NCBI GenBank assembly: GCA_017464045.1
Contig: JAFUEG010000171.1
Span: 1 to 22,713 of the forward strand
From: Lachnospiraceae bacterium
Lineage (GTDB): Bacteria > Bacillota_A > Clostridia > Lachnospirales > Lachnospiraceae
Length of the DNA: 22,713 bases
Direction: 5' to 3'
Within the stretch, counting starts at the first letter, position 1; each line of letters begins with the position of its first letter. The translations under genes and the position numbers were made by a program. A model generated the notes under the pieces. The model was not told the DNA's origin. It did no database searches and saw nothing but the letters and a program-made list of their open reading frames with translations. Of the stretch, positions 7,240-15,990 are shown piece after piece.

Positions 7240-10200
7240 ATGAAAAAACTTAAAAGTTTAAGAAGAATTATAGCGATAATGCTTGCAATTGCAATGGCAT
7301 TGAGCACGCCGGGAAACTCTCTGTTTAATAAGAGTCGGGATGTTAAGGCAGCAGGTGATTGGACACCTACATCACTTGTAAGTAATGGAGATTTTGAATC
7401 ATGTAGTAGTGATATTGCTGATTGGGATATAACAAATTGGTTGGCAAATGATGGGTTATGGTATATGGATGGTTCAACTGATTCATATGCAAATAATACA
7501 ACAACTGTTGTGAAAACAAATAACAGTTCAGATTCTGCTTCAACGTTAACGATGAGTCAAACTATTTCCAACGTTGCTGCAGGTACATATAAGGTGTCAG
7601 TTCGTTCAACCGGAAGTGCTGGGGTTGTTTCAGGAATTAATGTTTCTATATCAGATGGAGAAAATACCGAGACAAAAGCTTTTGAATCTGTATCTTCTTG
7701 GGGTACATGGACTACTACTGAAACGGATGCTATAACTCTTTCAGAAACGGGTTCGTTGACCATAAGTATATATGGAGATGTTGTTGCAGGATATTATGGT
7801 TACATAGATGATATTGTAATATCTAAAGAAAATAGTGATTCAGGTAATACTGATACTCATGGAACACTATTAAACGGTGATTTTTCCACATCAGGTTCAG
7901 GATGGATTATAGATGATTCGATATCGGATTATGCTTTCTATAATACTGATGGTAACGCTACAAATAACACTACACAACATTTAAAGCTTAATAACTATTC
8001 CGGTTCCGAGGTAGAAATCAGTATAAGTCAGGAGATAGAGAACTTTGCGGCAGGCGATTATCAGTTAAAATTTGATATTTCCGGTGATGCAGACACAGCA
8101 TTTCCGCTTACTGCAAAAGTTCTTGATAAAAATGAACAGGTTTTGGCAAGTTCTTCTTCAGCAAAAACTACCGGATGGGATGCATGGCCGACTGTAGCTA
8201 CAGGTAAATTTACTGTAGAAGAGGGCGCTGATATAAAGGTGGTTTTTGAAGGAACTGTTCCTACTTCGTTTTGGGCTTATATGGATAATGTAGTAATAGA
8301 TCCATATGTTGAACCGGCAAGAAGCATTGCAATTGACACTAATGCTACTGTTGCTTCACCTGTTGATTCAGACCTTTATGTTGAAAAGGTTGATCTCTTT
8401 GATGGATTTATGACAGGTTTTGATATATCCTCTTACCGTTCAATTAAAAACAGCGGAGCAACATATAAGTATGCTGATGGAACGGAAATTCCAAGTGACG
8501 AAGACTTTTTTGCACTTCTTAAGGATTCAGGTGTCAATTATGTAAGAATAAGAGTTTGGGTTAATCCAAATGACGAAAATGGTAAAACTTATGGTGGCGG
8601 ATGTAATGACCTGGAAGTGGCAAAGGATTTGGGCAAGCTTGCAACCGATGCAGGTATGAAGGTCCTTATTGACTTCCATTACTCAGACTTTTGGACTAAT
8701 CCGGGTAAGCAAAATGCACCTAAGGAATGGAAAGAATTAGACTTAACTACAAAAGCATCAACTCTAAAAGCTTATACCAAGACAAGTCTTCAGGAATTAC
8801 TTGATGCAGGTGTCGCTGTAGGTATGGTTCAGATAGGTAATGAAACAAATGACGGCTTTTGCGGTGAGACAAATATGACAAATATGTGTACGCTCTTTAA
8901 GTCAGGTAGTGAGGCTGTACAGGAAATAGAAGAAACAAATTCAAAGCAAATACTGATAGCTATACATGTTGCTGATCCTCAATCTCTTAATTTCAGTAAT
9001 TATGCAAAAAGTTTAAATGATAATGGTGTAGTTTATGATGTGTTTGCAAGCAGCTTTTATCCTTATTGGCATGGAACACTTGATAATTTATATACTAAGC
9101 TTTCGGCTGTAGCTACTACATATGATAAGTATGTTATGGTTGCTGAAACTTCATATATCCATACAATAGAGGATGGAGACGGACATGAAAATACTGAAAG
9201 CGAGAGTAAGCTTTCAAAGGATGAATTTCCATATCCGATAGGAGAACAGGGACAGGCACTACATATAAGAAATGTTATAAATACTGTTGCAAGTATTAAA
9301 GGCTCGGACGGAAGCCAAAAAGGTATAGGTGTATTTTGGTGGGAGCCTGCATGGATACCTGTTCAGCATTATGATGCAGATGCAGCAGATGCAGCAGATG
9401 TTTTGGCAAGCAATAGAGAAATATGGGAGACTTATGGTTCAGGATGGGCTACCTCAGCCGCAGCTGATTATGATAAGAATGTTGGAACATGGTACGGTGG
9501 CTCAGCTGTAGATAATGAAGGTGTATTTGATTTTGACGGTAAGGCACTTGAAACACTAAAGATATTTAACATGGTTCGTGGTGGAACAACTGCTGATGAT
9601 TATGTTGTTGAAGTAAGTGATACAAGTGCGGAATTTGAGATAGGAGATGAGATTACTCTTCCTGATACGGTTGATGTAAGATTTGCAAGTGGAAATGATG
9701 ATGTAATAAGTGTTACATGGTCAGATGAAGAGTTGGATGCTGCTAAGGAAGAAGGTATAGGAGAATATCAGATATCCGGAACTGTTGTCTATGAAAGTGA
9801 GACATACAATGTAGTTTGTAACCTTACTGTTACTCCGGTAAATCTTTTGATTAATCCAAGCTTTGAGGATGCTTTGGATGGAAACTGGGTACTGGATGAT
9901 TCTGGAATTGCCAGAAAGAACTCTTCACAGGACGGAAATAATAATATAAGAACCGGTTCATATAACTTACATTTCTATCTTCCGAGCGGTGGTGAGCATA
10001 CCTTCTATCAGACTCTTACTTTGGATAAAGGTATTTACAGAGTCGGTGGTCATGTTTCAGGTGAATCAAATAGTGATGATGCACAGATAGTACTGTACTT
10101 TACTGTAGGAGATGATGAGTATACTGCCGAGGGTAGTATGACAGGCTGGGGTAACTGGTCAAATCCTGATATTAAAGATATAGAAATTACAGAAGACGGA

Positions 10201-11034
10201 ACAGAAGTAACTATAGGAATCAGAGCAACAGACTTTGGTGCAAAGGCTTGGGGTGCATATGAAGATTTCTATATCTATAAGACAGCAGATTTTGAAGAGC
10301 CTGAGGAACCGACACCTGAAGAACCGACACCTGAAGAGCCAACACCTGAAGAACCGACACCTGAAGAGCCAACACCTGAGGAACCGACACCTGAAGAACC
10401 AACACCTGAAGAACCTGAAACTCCTGTAAAGACTTCAACAGGTACAGTTTCTACAGATGGTATACTTGTAATAAAGGATAGCCCGGAGATTGTTGCAGGT
10501 CTTGTAAATGAAAAGAGTGATGAAAATGATGATGTTGAGTTTAGATGGGTGGCATGTGAGGAAAATACTCCAAATGCATGGTTTGAGATAAGCCCATGGA
10601 CTAAGAATAATGAATGGCTTGTATGGACTCCTTCTGATGCTGGTAATTATATAATTGTATGTCAGTCAAGAGTGGTTGGAAACGAAGAAAAGTCTCTTGT
10701 TTCTGAATCTGTTGGAGTAGTATACAGCAAGCATGTTATAAAGGATATCTGCCAGATTCCTTATGAGGATGGATATCTTATAGGATTTGAGTCAACTCAA
10801 AATCCTAATCAGTCATATCAGTATGAAATGTTGGTTATGGATTTAACACTTTTTGCAAGCGGTAATCCAAATTGCTGGATATTAAGCACAGGCAGAGCAA
10901 CTGTATCAGAAGGTAACGCTATATGGATTACATGGAAACCTGAGTATGGTTATTATCTTACACTCTTTAGAGTATATGACGGCGAAGGACATTTACTTGA
11001 CCAGACCTGTTACGGATTTGCAAATGCATATTAA
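7240..11034 (+). CDS. ganB: Secreted multidomain arabinogalactan endo-beta-1,4-galactanase (GH53)
   Basis: Hydrolyses beta-1,4-galactan side chains of pectin outside the cell. 1264 residues. Strong RBS AAGGAGG (7226-7232). Order: signal peptide (1-38, cleavage near VKA-A); two galactan-binding (CBM61-like) modules (~40-205 and 208-357, each opening LxNGDF); GH53 barrel (~385-770) with acid/base Glu535 in QIGNETNDG and nucleophile Glu636 in VMVAETSY; loop DGDGHEN (645-651) matching the calcium loop of bacterial GH53 enzymes (Asp645, Asp647, His649, Asn651); a Big_4/Ig-like domain (~786-867); a third CBM61-like module (868-1018); a Pro/Glu/Thr linker with seven EEPTP repeats; and a C-terminal region (1098-1264) made of two related beta-units resembling Y_Y_Y-type repeats. 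No LPXTG anchor. Module families are by recognition, the enzyme family is firm. Flanked by its own promoter and terminator, with no transporter beside it. Confidence 0.93.
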   Translation: MKKLKSLRRIIAIMLAIAMALSTPGNSLFNKSRDVKAAGDWTPTSLVSNGDFESCSSDIADWDITNWLANDGLWYMDGSTDSYANNTTTVVKTNNSSDSASTLTMSQTISNVAAGTYKVSVRSTGSAGVVSGINVSISDGENTETKAFESVSSWGTWTTTETDAITLSETGSLTISIYGDVVAGYYGYIDDIVISKENSDSGNTDTHGTLLNGDFSTSGSGWIIDDSISDYAFYNTDGNATNNTTQHLKLNNYSGSEVEISISQEIENFAAGDYQLKFDISGDADTAFPLTAKVLDKNEQVLASSSSAKTTGWDAWPTVATGKFTVEEGADIKVVFEGTVPTSFWAYMDNVVIDPYVEPARSIAIDTNATVASPVDSDLYVEKVDLFDGFMTGFDISSYRSIKNSGATYKYADGTEIPSDEDFFALLKDSGVNYVRIRVWVNPNDENGKTYGGGCNDLEVAKDLGKLATDAGMKVLIDFHYSDFWTNPGKQNAPKEWKELDLTTKASTLKAYTKTSLQELLDAGVAVGMVQIGNETNDGFCGETNMTNMCTLFKSGSEAVQEIEETNSKQILIAIHVADPQSLNFSNYAKSLNDNGVVYDVFASSFYPYWHGTLDNLYTKLSAVATTYDKYVMVAETSYIHTIEDGDGHENTESESKLSKDEFPYPIGEQGQALHIRNVINTVASIKGSDGSQKGIGVFWWEPAWIPVQHYDADAADAADVLASNREIWETYGSGWATSAAADYDKNVGTWYGGSAVDNEGVFDFDGKALETLKIFNMVRGGTTADDYVVEVSDTSAEFEIGDEITLPDTVDVRFASGNDDVISVTWSDEELDAAKEEGIGEYQISGTVVYESETYNVVCNLTVTPVNLLINPSFEDALDGNWVLDDSGIARKNSSQDGNNNIRTGSYNLHFYLPSGGEHTFYQTLTLDKGIYRVGGHVSGESNSDDAQIVLYFTVGDDEYTAEGSMTGWGNWSNPDIKDIEITEDGTEVTIGIRATDFGAKAWGAYEDFYIYKTADFEEPEEPTPEEPTPEEPTPEEPTPEEPTPEEPTPEEPTPEEPETPVKTSTGTVSTDGILVIKDSPEIVAGLVNEKSDENDDVEFRWVACEENTPNAWFEISPWTKNNEWLVWTPSDAGNYIIVCQSRVVGNEEKSLVSESVGVVYSKHVIKDICQIPYEDGYLIGFESTQNPNQSYQYEMLVMDLTLFASGNPNCWILSTGRATVSEGNAIWITWKPEYGYYLTLFRVYDGEGHLLDQTCYGFANAY
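10303..10407 (+). repeat. 15-bp tandem repeat, seven units, coding for (EEPTP)7
   Basis: Seven consecutive in-frame 15-base units of form GARGARCCRACACCT. Units 2-3 and 4-5 are identical as a 30-base pair (GAAGAACCGACACCT then GAAGAGCCAACACCT), so the tract has grown partly by 30-bp duplication. It encodes the flexible linker between the third binding module and the C-terminal domain of the galactanase; copy-number changes stay in frame. Confidence 0.95.
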
Positions 11035-11050
11035 TTATTAAAGCTATTTT

Positions 11051-11088
11051 CGACACATCGGAAAATATTCCGGTGTGTCGATTTTTTT
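11051..11088 (+). terminator. Rho-independent terminator of the galactanase gene
   Basis: 13-bp stem CGACACATCGGAA (11051-11063) with TTCCGGTGTGTCG (11068-11080), one T-G pair, loop AATA, followed by ATTTTTTT. Starts 16 bases after the stop codon. Confidence 0.93.
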
Positions 11089-11133
11089 GCGTTATTTCTT
11101 GCTTTTTTTGTTGGTCATATTTGGATATTTTTA

Positions 11134-11162
11134 TTGTTATCATTTTCGTCCTATGGTAAAAT
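11134..11162 (+). promoter_or_regulatory. Possible promoter for the HAD / PEP-synthase-like / hydrolase operon
   Basis: TTGTTA (11134-11139), 17-base spacer, TAAAAT (11157-11162); an overlapping TATAAT (11162-11167) lacks a well-spaced -35. A promoter is required here because a strong terminator ends just upstream. Confidence 0.35.
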
Positions 11163-11242
11163 ATAATATGTATTGTCTTTTTGAGTCTTATTATAAAGAC
11201 TATTATATATTTACAAAAAAAAGGATAAAAGCAGGATGATTT

Positions 11243-12052
11243 ATGGATAAAAAGATACTTATACTTGATATAGACGGAACGCTTGTTAATTCAAAGAAGG
11301 AGATAACCCCAAAGACTTTTGACGCAATTATGCATATACAGGATATGGGACATATCGTAGCCCTTGCGTCGGGAAGACCTTATCCGGGTATGAAGCAGTT
11401 TGTGGAAAAACTTGAAATGGATAAAAAGGGTGGTTATGCTATTGCATTTAATGGTGGTATGATAGTTGATTGTAAGACAGGAAAACCTGTTATCCAAAAG
11501 TGTATACCTAACAGGTTTATAAAGCCGCTTTATGAATATGCATTAGACAATAATATAGGCATGGTTACATATAAGGACGACATGGTTATAACCGGTACCG
11601 AGATGGATAATTATATGCAGTATGAGGCAAGGCTTAACTTTATGCCGCTTAAAAGAGTAAAAGACTTTATATCATTTGTTGATTTTGATATGGTCAAGTG
11701 CCTTATGACGGCGGAACCTAATATTAAAGCACCAAGATGTGAGATGGAACTTAAAAAAATATTTGCTCCAGAGATAAATGTGTTCAGGTCGGAGCCGTAT
11801 TTTATAGAGATAACTACTAATGGGGTTGATAAATCGACAACTATACCTGAGCTTTTGAAACTGCTTGATATTCCACGGGAGAAGTCTATATGCTGCGGAG
11901 ACGGCTTTAACGATGTGACTATGGTAAAGTATGCCGGTGTTGGTGTGGCTATGGCCAATGCCCAACAGATTGTCAAGGATAATGCAGATTATATAACAGG
12001 TTCATGCGAAGAGGATGGACTGGTTGAGGTTATAGAAAAGTTTATTTTATAA
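11243..12052 (+). CDS. HAD-superfamily hydrolase, Cof-like subfamily IIB
   Basis: Probable sugar-phosphate or nucleotide phosphatase of the Cof/YwpJ/YidA group; cytoplasmic, Mg2+-dependent. 269 residues, normal for the group. Motif I LDIDGT with nucleophile Asp9 and acid/base Asp11; motif II ASGRP (Ser43); motif IV CCGDGFNDVTMVKYAG, then the typical VGVAMANA ending. The cap domain (about 85-190) decides substrate and cannot be read from sequence. RBS AGGA-type about ten bases upstream. The next gene starts 22 bases after its stop, suggesting an operon with the PEP-synthase-like protein and hydrolase, but these HAD proteins are often not functionally tied to neighbours. Confidence 0.9.
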   Translation: MDKKILILDIDGTLVNSKKEITPKTFDAIMHIQDMGHIVALASGRPYPGMKQFVEKLEMDKKGGYAIAFNGGMIVDCKTGKPVIQKCIPNRFIKPLYEYALDNNIGMVTYKDDMVITGTEMDNYMQYEARLNFMPLKRVKDFISFVDFDMVKCLMTAEPNIKAPRCEMELKKIFAPEINVFRSEPYFIEITTNGVDKSTTIPELLKLLDIPREKSICCGDGFNDVTMVKYAGVGVAMANAQQIVKDNADYITGSCEEDGLVEVIEKFIL

Positions 12053-12074
12053 AGATGTTAAATGAGGTCATATA

Positions 12075-14087
12075 ATGGATAATCCTATACTTTTAACAAA
12101 GGCCGAATCACTTATAAGGTTAAAGGAATTACTCAGAAAATCATATGTTGAAGATATGGTTTGCGTAAATGTAAGTGAGGTACTTGTTAATTTTGAAAAT
12201 GTATATGAACAGATAAAAGAGCGTTTTGCAGGTGATAATATTATCATAAGAAGTTCGCTTAGGCATAATGGTAATTTTCATAATGTTAAATCCCTGCATC
12301 TGGATGCTACGGATGCAATTGATTCCGACGATAAAAAGAAGGTTCATGAAGCATTAAACAGAATGGCTTATATGTATGCCGGAAATGATGAATCAAAGCT
12401 TCCGGATTATTTTGATGAGCAGATTCTTATACAAAGGTATTCGGACAATATTATTATATCAGGTGTGGCATTTACGAGAGACTTCATCTATAAAAGACCA
12501 TATTATATGATTAATTATGAGATAATCGGGGATTCAAAGGAAGATATTGAAGACGAGAGGACAAAGTGGATTGCTAAAAATACTTCAAGAGAATTTTTGG
12601 ATTATGAATTTTTAAGTCTTGTCAATGCTATAAAGGAGATTGAAGAAATATATGGAGATATAGAGGCATTAGAGATAAAGTTCGGTATAGACTCTATAGA
12701 TAATGTGGTTATCTATCAGGTACGACCGTTGGTGGAGCTTTTTGATAAGCCAATGGCACTTACCGATAAGGAGTTTTTTGATGCTAAATCTTTTGCAAAG
12801 TGTGATTATCTGGATACAAATCATGTTCTTTCCGATATGGCAAGTTGGAGACCTGCCGAGATTTTGGGACTAAATCCCAGACCTCTTGACTGCTCGCTTT
12901 ATAAAGAGTTTATTACTTCGGGTATATGGAATGAAAGTATCAGTCATTTTGGATATGCAAATGAGATAAACGATATAATGCAGAAAATTGGAAATAAACC
13001 GTATATTTCAGTGGATTACTCCATAGCGGGACTTACACCAAAGAGCTTAAGCGATAATGTAAAATTTAAGCTTAAGGAATACTATATAGAGAAACTTAAA
13101 AAGAAACCTCAGATGCATGAGAGACTGGAAAGAGACCTCATATTTAACTGCTATGATTTTGCCACAGAAGATAAGCTTAAAGAGCTTTTACAGTATGATT
13201 TTACTGAAAATGAGATAAATAATTTATCCCATGCACTTTATGAGGTTACTACAAATATAATCAATATATATGACGACGTATTTAAGAGGGATTTTGATGA
13301 CCTAAATAAGCTTACTGAATTAAGGCATGAGATAAGGTCTTATACTCCTTTAAAGGAAACAAATATTATGAAGGTGTATAAATATATGAATGATTTGGTA
13401 GATGCTATAGAAAATTACGGGGCACACCAATACATAAGACAGTCAAGATGCGATATTATTGCCAGAAGTTTGTTGAAAAGTCTTGCGGATAAGGGATATT
13501 TTACACCTGAGGAGATATATAAATTTATATCTTCCATAGAGACTGAGGAGACAAAATTTGAAGATTATATAACACGATATATCCATGGTGAGATTGACAC
13601 CGATGAATTTAATGAGATATATGGACATTTAAGAGTCAAGACTTTTGATATAAGAACGGATTGTTATAAGCATATGAAGATTGAGGGTATATTTGAAAGA
13701 TCGAAGGAGAGCTATGTTAGAGAAAAATATACTCTTGATGAGAGAGTTCTTTCAAAGGCTTTGAAGGATGTTGGATTTGATATCAGACCTTCGGATTTTA
13801 TCGGATTGGTATCGGATATGATAAAAAACAAGGCATATTTCAGATTTGAATTTATTAAATCTGTAAGTCTTATACTTGATATGATTGTAGTTGTCGGAAA
13901 TCTTCTTGGTATAGACAGGGAAGATATGTCTTATCTGGAGATTCAGGAACTTATAAGCTATCACAGCAGGGATTCATATATTCAGATTATACAATCCAGA
14001 AGAGATATGTATCATGCTTACTCTTATCTGGTACTGCCGGAGCTTATATTTAATGTTGGAGATATAGATGTTATAGAATATAAATAA
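12075..14087 (+). CDS. PEP-synthase-like protein with ATP-grasp (PPDK N-terminal-like) domain, no swivel domain
   Basis: 670 residues, function unknown. Residues ~1-225 resemble the nucleotide-binding domain of PEP synthase/PPDK: IIIRSS (56-61), ILIQRY...ISGVAFTRD (117-136), ALEIKFGID (198-206) and YQVRPL (214-219). The Gly-rich part after RSS is altered (HNGNFHN rather than the usual S/E-rich, AGxF form). The middle and C-terminal parts match the large PEP-utilising proteins of polysaccharide loci, including YGHLR (516-520) followed by TFDI. Those relatives normally end in a phosphohistidine swivel domain; here the protein stops after LVLPELIFNVGDIDVIEYK, where that domain would start, and no separate gene supplies it. 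RBS GAGG; stop 9 bases before the hydrolase gene. It may bind ATP; phosphotransfer is doubtful. Confidence 0.7.
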   Translation: MDNPILLTKAESLIRLKELLRKSYVEDMVCVNVSEVLVNFENVYEQIKERFAGDNIIIRSSLRHNGNFHNVKSLHLDATDAIDSDDKKKVHEALNRMAYMYAGNDESKLPDYFDEQILIQRYSDNIIISGVAFTRDFIYKRPYYMINYEIIGDSKEDIEDERTKWIAKNTSREFLDYEFLSLVNAIKEIEEIYGDIEALEIKFGIDSIDNVVIYQVRPLVELFDKPMALTDKEFFDAKSFAKCDYLDTNHVLSDMASWRPAEILGLNPRPLDCSLYKEFITSGIWNESISHFGYANEINDIMQKIGNKPYISVDYSIAGLTPKSLSDNVKFKLKEYYIEKLKKKPQMHERLERDLIFNCYDFATEDKLKELLQYDFTENEINNLSHALYEVTTNIINIYDDVFKRDFDDLNKLTELRHEIRSYTPLKETNIMKVYKYMNDLVDAIENYGAHQYIRQSRCDIIARSLLKSLADKGYFTPEEIYKFISSIETEETKFEDYITRYIHGEIDTDEFNEIYGHLRVKTFDIRTDCYKHMKIEGIFERSKESYVREKYTLDERVLSKALKDVGFDIRPSDFIGLVSDMIKNKAYFRFEFIKSVSLILDMIVVVGNLLGIDREDMSYLEIQELISYHSRDSYIQIIQSRRDMYHAYSYLVLPELIFNVGDIDVIEYK

Positions 14088-14096
14088 GGAGTTAAA

Positions 14097-14645
14097 ATGG
14101 CTTTAAAAAAATTAATGGTGGAGTTTCCCGGAAGAAATTACAGTACGGATAAGCCTCTTTTATATTATGCAGGCAGTGTCTTTGAACAAAAGGGATATGA
14201 AGTTATACGTCTTAGTTATAACTACAAGCTGCTAGGAGATAAGAATGATATAGAAGGACTTATAGAGGAGGCAAAAGCGTATATAAAGAAGGAACTTGAT
14301 AAGGTGGATTTTTCCGTTTATGATGATGTGGTTTTTATATCAAAAAGTATGGGAACTACACTTGCCGGTTTTTTTGAGGAATATTATAAGATACGAGTCC
14401 GGCATATTTTCCTTACACCTGTTCAGAGTGCACTTAAGTATATGAAGAGGGGAAAATGTATAGTCGTTGCAGGGAAAAATGACAAATTCTTGGATAACAG
14501 AAGACTCAAAATATACTGCGTAGAGCAGGATGTTGCATTAAAACAGTTTGATGATGTCGGTCATTCACTTGAATCCGAGGATATAAATGTTACATTTGCC
14601 ATTTTAATGGTGATTGTTAAGCTTTATAAGGGCTTTTCGAATTGA
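14097..14645 (+). CDS. Small alpha/beta hydrolase
   Basis: 182 residues, cytoplasmic (no signal peptide). Minimal alpha/beta-hydrolase fold: nucleophile elbow ISKSMGT with Ser84, acid candidate Asp129 in VVAGKNDKF, and His156 in DVGHSLE at the expected distance; no cap domain. The elbow has Ser rather than Gly at the first position (S-K-S-M-G), as in the short KSMG group of dienelactone-hydrolase-like proteins. Substrate unknown. Good RBS (AAGGAG) nine bases after the PEP-synthase-like gene, so the two are probably co-translated. The next gene has its own promoter, whose -35 box overlaps this stop codon. Confidence 0.75.
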   Translation: MALKKLMVEFPGRNYSTDKPLLYYAGSVFEQKGYEVIRLSYNYKLLGDKNDIEGLIEEAKAYIKKELDKVDFSVYDDVVFISKSMGTTLAGFFEEYYKIRVRHIFLTPVQSALKYMKRGKCIVVAGKNDKFLDNRRLKIYCVEQDVALKQFDDVGHSLESEDINVTFAILMVIVKLYKGFSN

Positions 14646-14670
14646 TTTAATCTTTTTGATGATGTATAAT
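14642..14670 (+). promoter_or_regulatory. Probable sigma-A promoter of the bactofilin-pyrH-frr-...-polC cluster
   Basis: TTGATT (14642-14647), 17-base spacer, TATAAT (14665-14670). The -35 overlaps the stop codon of the preceding hydrolase. About 70 bases of leader follow, ending in AAGGAGG (14736-14742) before the ATG at 14749. Confidence 0.6.
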
Positions 14671-14748
14671 TAAAAAGATGTGTATATGGCGATAAAATAT
14701 TGTTACAGGTTAATAATATAATTAATAAATCACATAAGGAGGATAAAT

Positions 14749-15924
14749 ATGGGATTCTTTAAAGATTTTAAAAGAGATTTTGCGCAGGCTGTTAATGAGC
14801 TTATGCCTGATAAGGATGAGCTTGCTAACGAGTATGATGATGAAGATATAGTCAATACCTTTGACAGTGCTGATGATATGGATATTGCTCCTGAGGATAT
14901 GATGGAAAATATCGATGATATCAATATAGATACATTTAGCAGGGAACCGGACGAAGAGGTAAAAGACAATGAACCTGAACCGATTGCAGAGGAAAATGAA
15001 GCAGAGTCTTATAATAGTATCCCTGAGGCTGAAATCGTCAGAGATGAAAATGATGGTATAGAGGATGGAATTGGAGTCTTTGAGGATGAACAAAGTGAAA
15101 CTGTTGAGGAAGAACTTTTGGAGGCTATTCCACCTGAAGAATTAGTATCTGAACAAAGTCCGGAAAGTATTTCTGATGAAGAAACTGCTGAGTATCAGGA
15201 ACTTACTGAAACTTATGGTGATGATGAGTTAAAAGCTGCAGATGCACTTGACGAAGAAAATATGATGGAAAATATGGATGATACAAATGCTCTTGAGCCG
15301 GAGGCAAATTCGCTCGAAAGTATGAATCTAAATGAAGCTGTCGAAACAGCGATTAACAGTAGAAATGACAATGATGAAGATGCTCGTGATTATGAGGAGG
15401 CAGATATGGCTGATATAGAAGAAAAGATTGTAGGAGAAGAAACTACTGCAGAAAAGGAGCAGGACGCAAACAGTATACTTTCTGATGATACTACATATAT
15501 AACCAAAGGAACTACTATTAAGGGCAATATTGAAACCGATGGAGGTATAGATGTTATCGGAACAGTAGAGGGTGATGTAAAATGTGCCGGTAAGCTTATA
15601 ATCGGTGGCACTATTGAGGGCAATATTGAAGCAGGAGAGATATATGCCAATGCTGCCAAGCTTAAGGGTGAGATAGTTACCGAAGGCAGTGTGAAAATCG
15701 GTGTAGGTACCGTGGTTGTAGGAAATGTAACTGCAACATCAGCAGTTATTGCCGGTGCAGTTAATGGAGATATAGATGTACAGGGACCTGTAATAGTTGA
15801 TTCAACAGCTGTTATAATGGGTGATATTAAATCACGTTCAGTTCAGATTAATAATGGTGCTGTTATAGAGGGACGCTGTTCACAGTGTTACTCAGAGATA
15901 GATGTAAAGAGCTTTTTCGAATAA
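14749..15924 (+). CDS. Bactofilin-family polymer-forming protein with long acidic N-terminal extension
   Basis: Bactofilins (DUF583) self-assemble into beta-helical filaments at the membrane and act in cell shape, division or wall placement. 391 residues, against 100-200 for typical bactofilins. The C-terminal ~145 residues (247-391) are the beta-helix core with repeated G-x-I/V steps: KGTTIKGNIETDGGIDVIG, EGDVKCAGKLIIGG and so on to INNGAVIEGRCSQCY. Residues ~18-245 are strongly acidic, low-complexity and probably disordered, with an imperfect internal repeat (MMENIDDIN at ~51, MMENMDDTN at ~171). The extreme N-terminus GFFKDFKRDFAQAV could form an amphipathic membrane-binding helix. Strong RBS. 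It lies 66 bases upstream of pyrH on the same strand; no terminator separates them. Confidence 0.85.
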   Translation: MGFFKDFKRDFAQAVNELMPDKDELANEYDDEDIVNTFDSADDMDIAPEDMMENIDDINIDTFSREPDEEVKDNEPEPIAEENEAESYNSIPEAEIVRDENDGIEDGIGVFEDEQSETVEEELLEAIPPEELVSEQSPESISDEETAEYQELTETYGDDELKAADALDEENMMENMDDTNALEPEANSLESMNLNEAVETAINSRNDNDEDARDYEEADMADIEEKIVGEETTAEKEQDANSILSDDTTYITKGTTIKGNIETDGGIDVIGTVEGDVKCAGKLIIGGTIEGNIEAGEIYANAAKLKGEIVTEGSVKIGVGTVVVGNVTATSAVIAGAVNGDIDVQGPVIVDSTAVIMGDIKSRSVQINNGAVIEGRCSQCYSEIDVKSFFE

Positions 15925-15990
15925 TATGATACAGAATTTGCCGGTATTTACAGATAGAATTTGAGTATATGGTATTAGGAGACAGACTAC

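Noticed and set aside
10220..10438. Antisense and +2-frame ORFs across the EEPTP repeat
   Set aside because: Low-complexity products created by the tandem repeat being open in several frames; no RBS or motif.
11291..11976. Antisense ORFs opposite the HAD hydrolase
   Set aside because: No RBS, no recognisable protein, and they lie opposite conserved HAD motifs.
12075..14087. Calling this gene PEP synthase (ppsA) or rifampicin phosphotransferase
   Set aside because: The phosphohistidine swivel domain is missing and the nucleotide-binding Gly-rich part is altered, so an enzymatic name is not supported.
14722..15093. Two antisense ORFs opposite the bactofilin N-terminus
   Set aside because: Shadows of acidic Asp/Glu codons (Ser/Ile/Phe-rich products); no start signals and the + gene is well supported.
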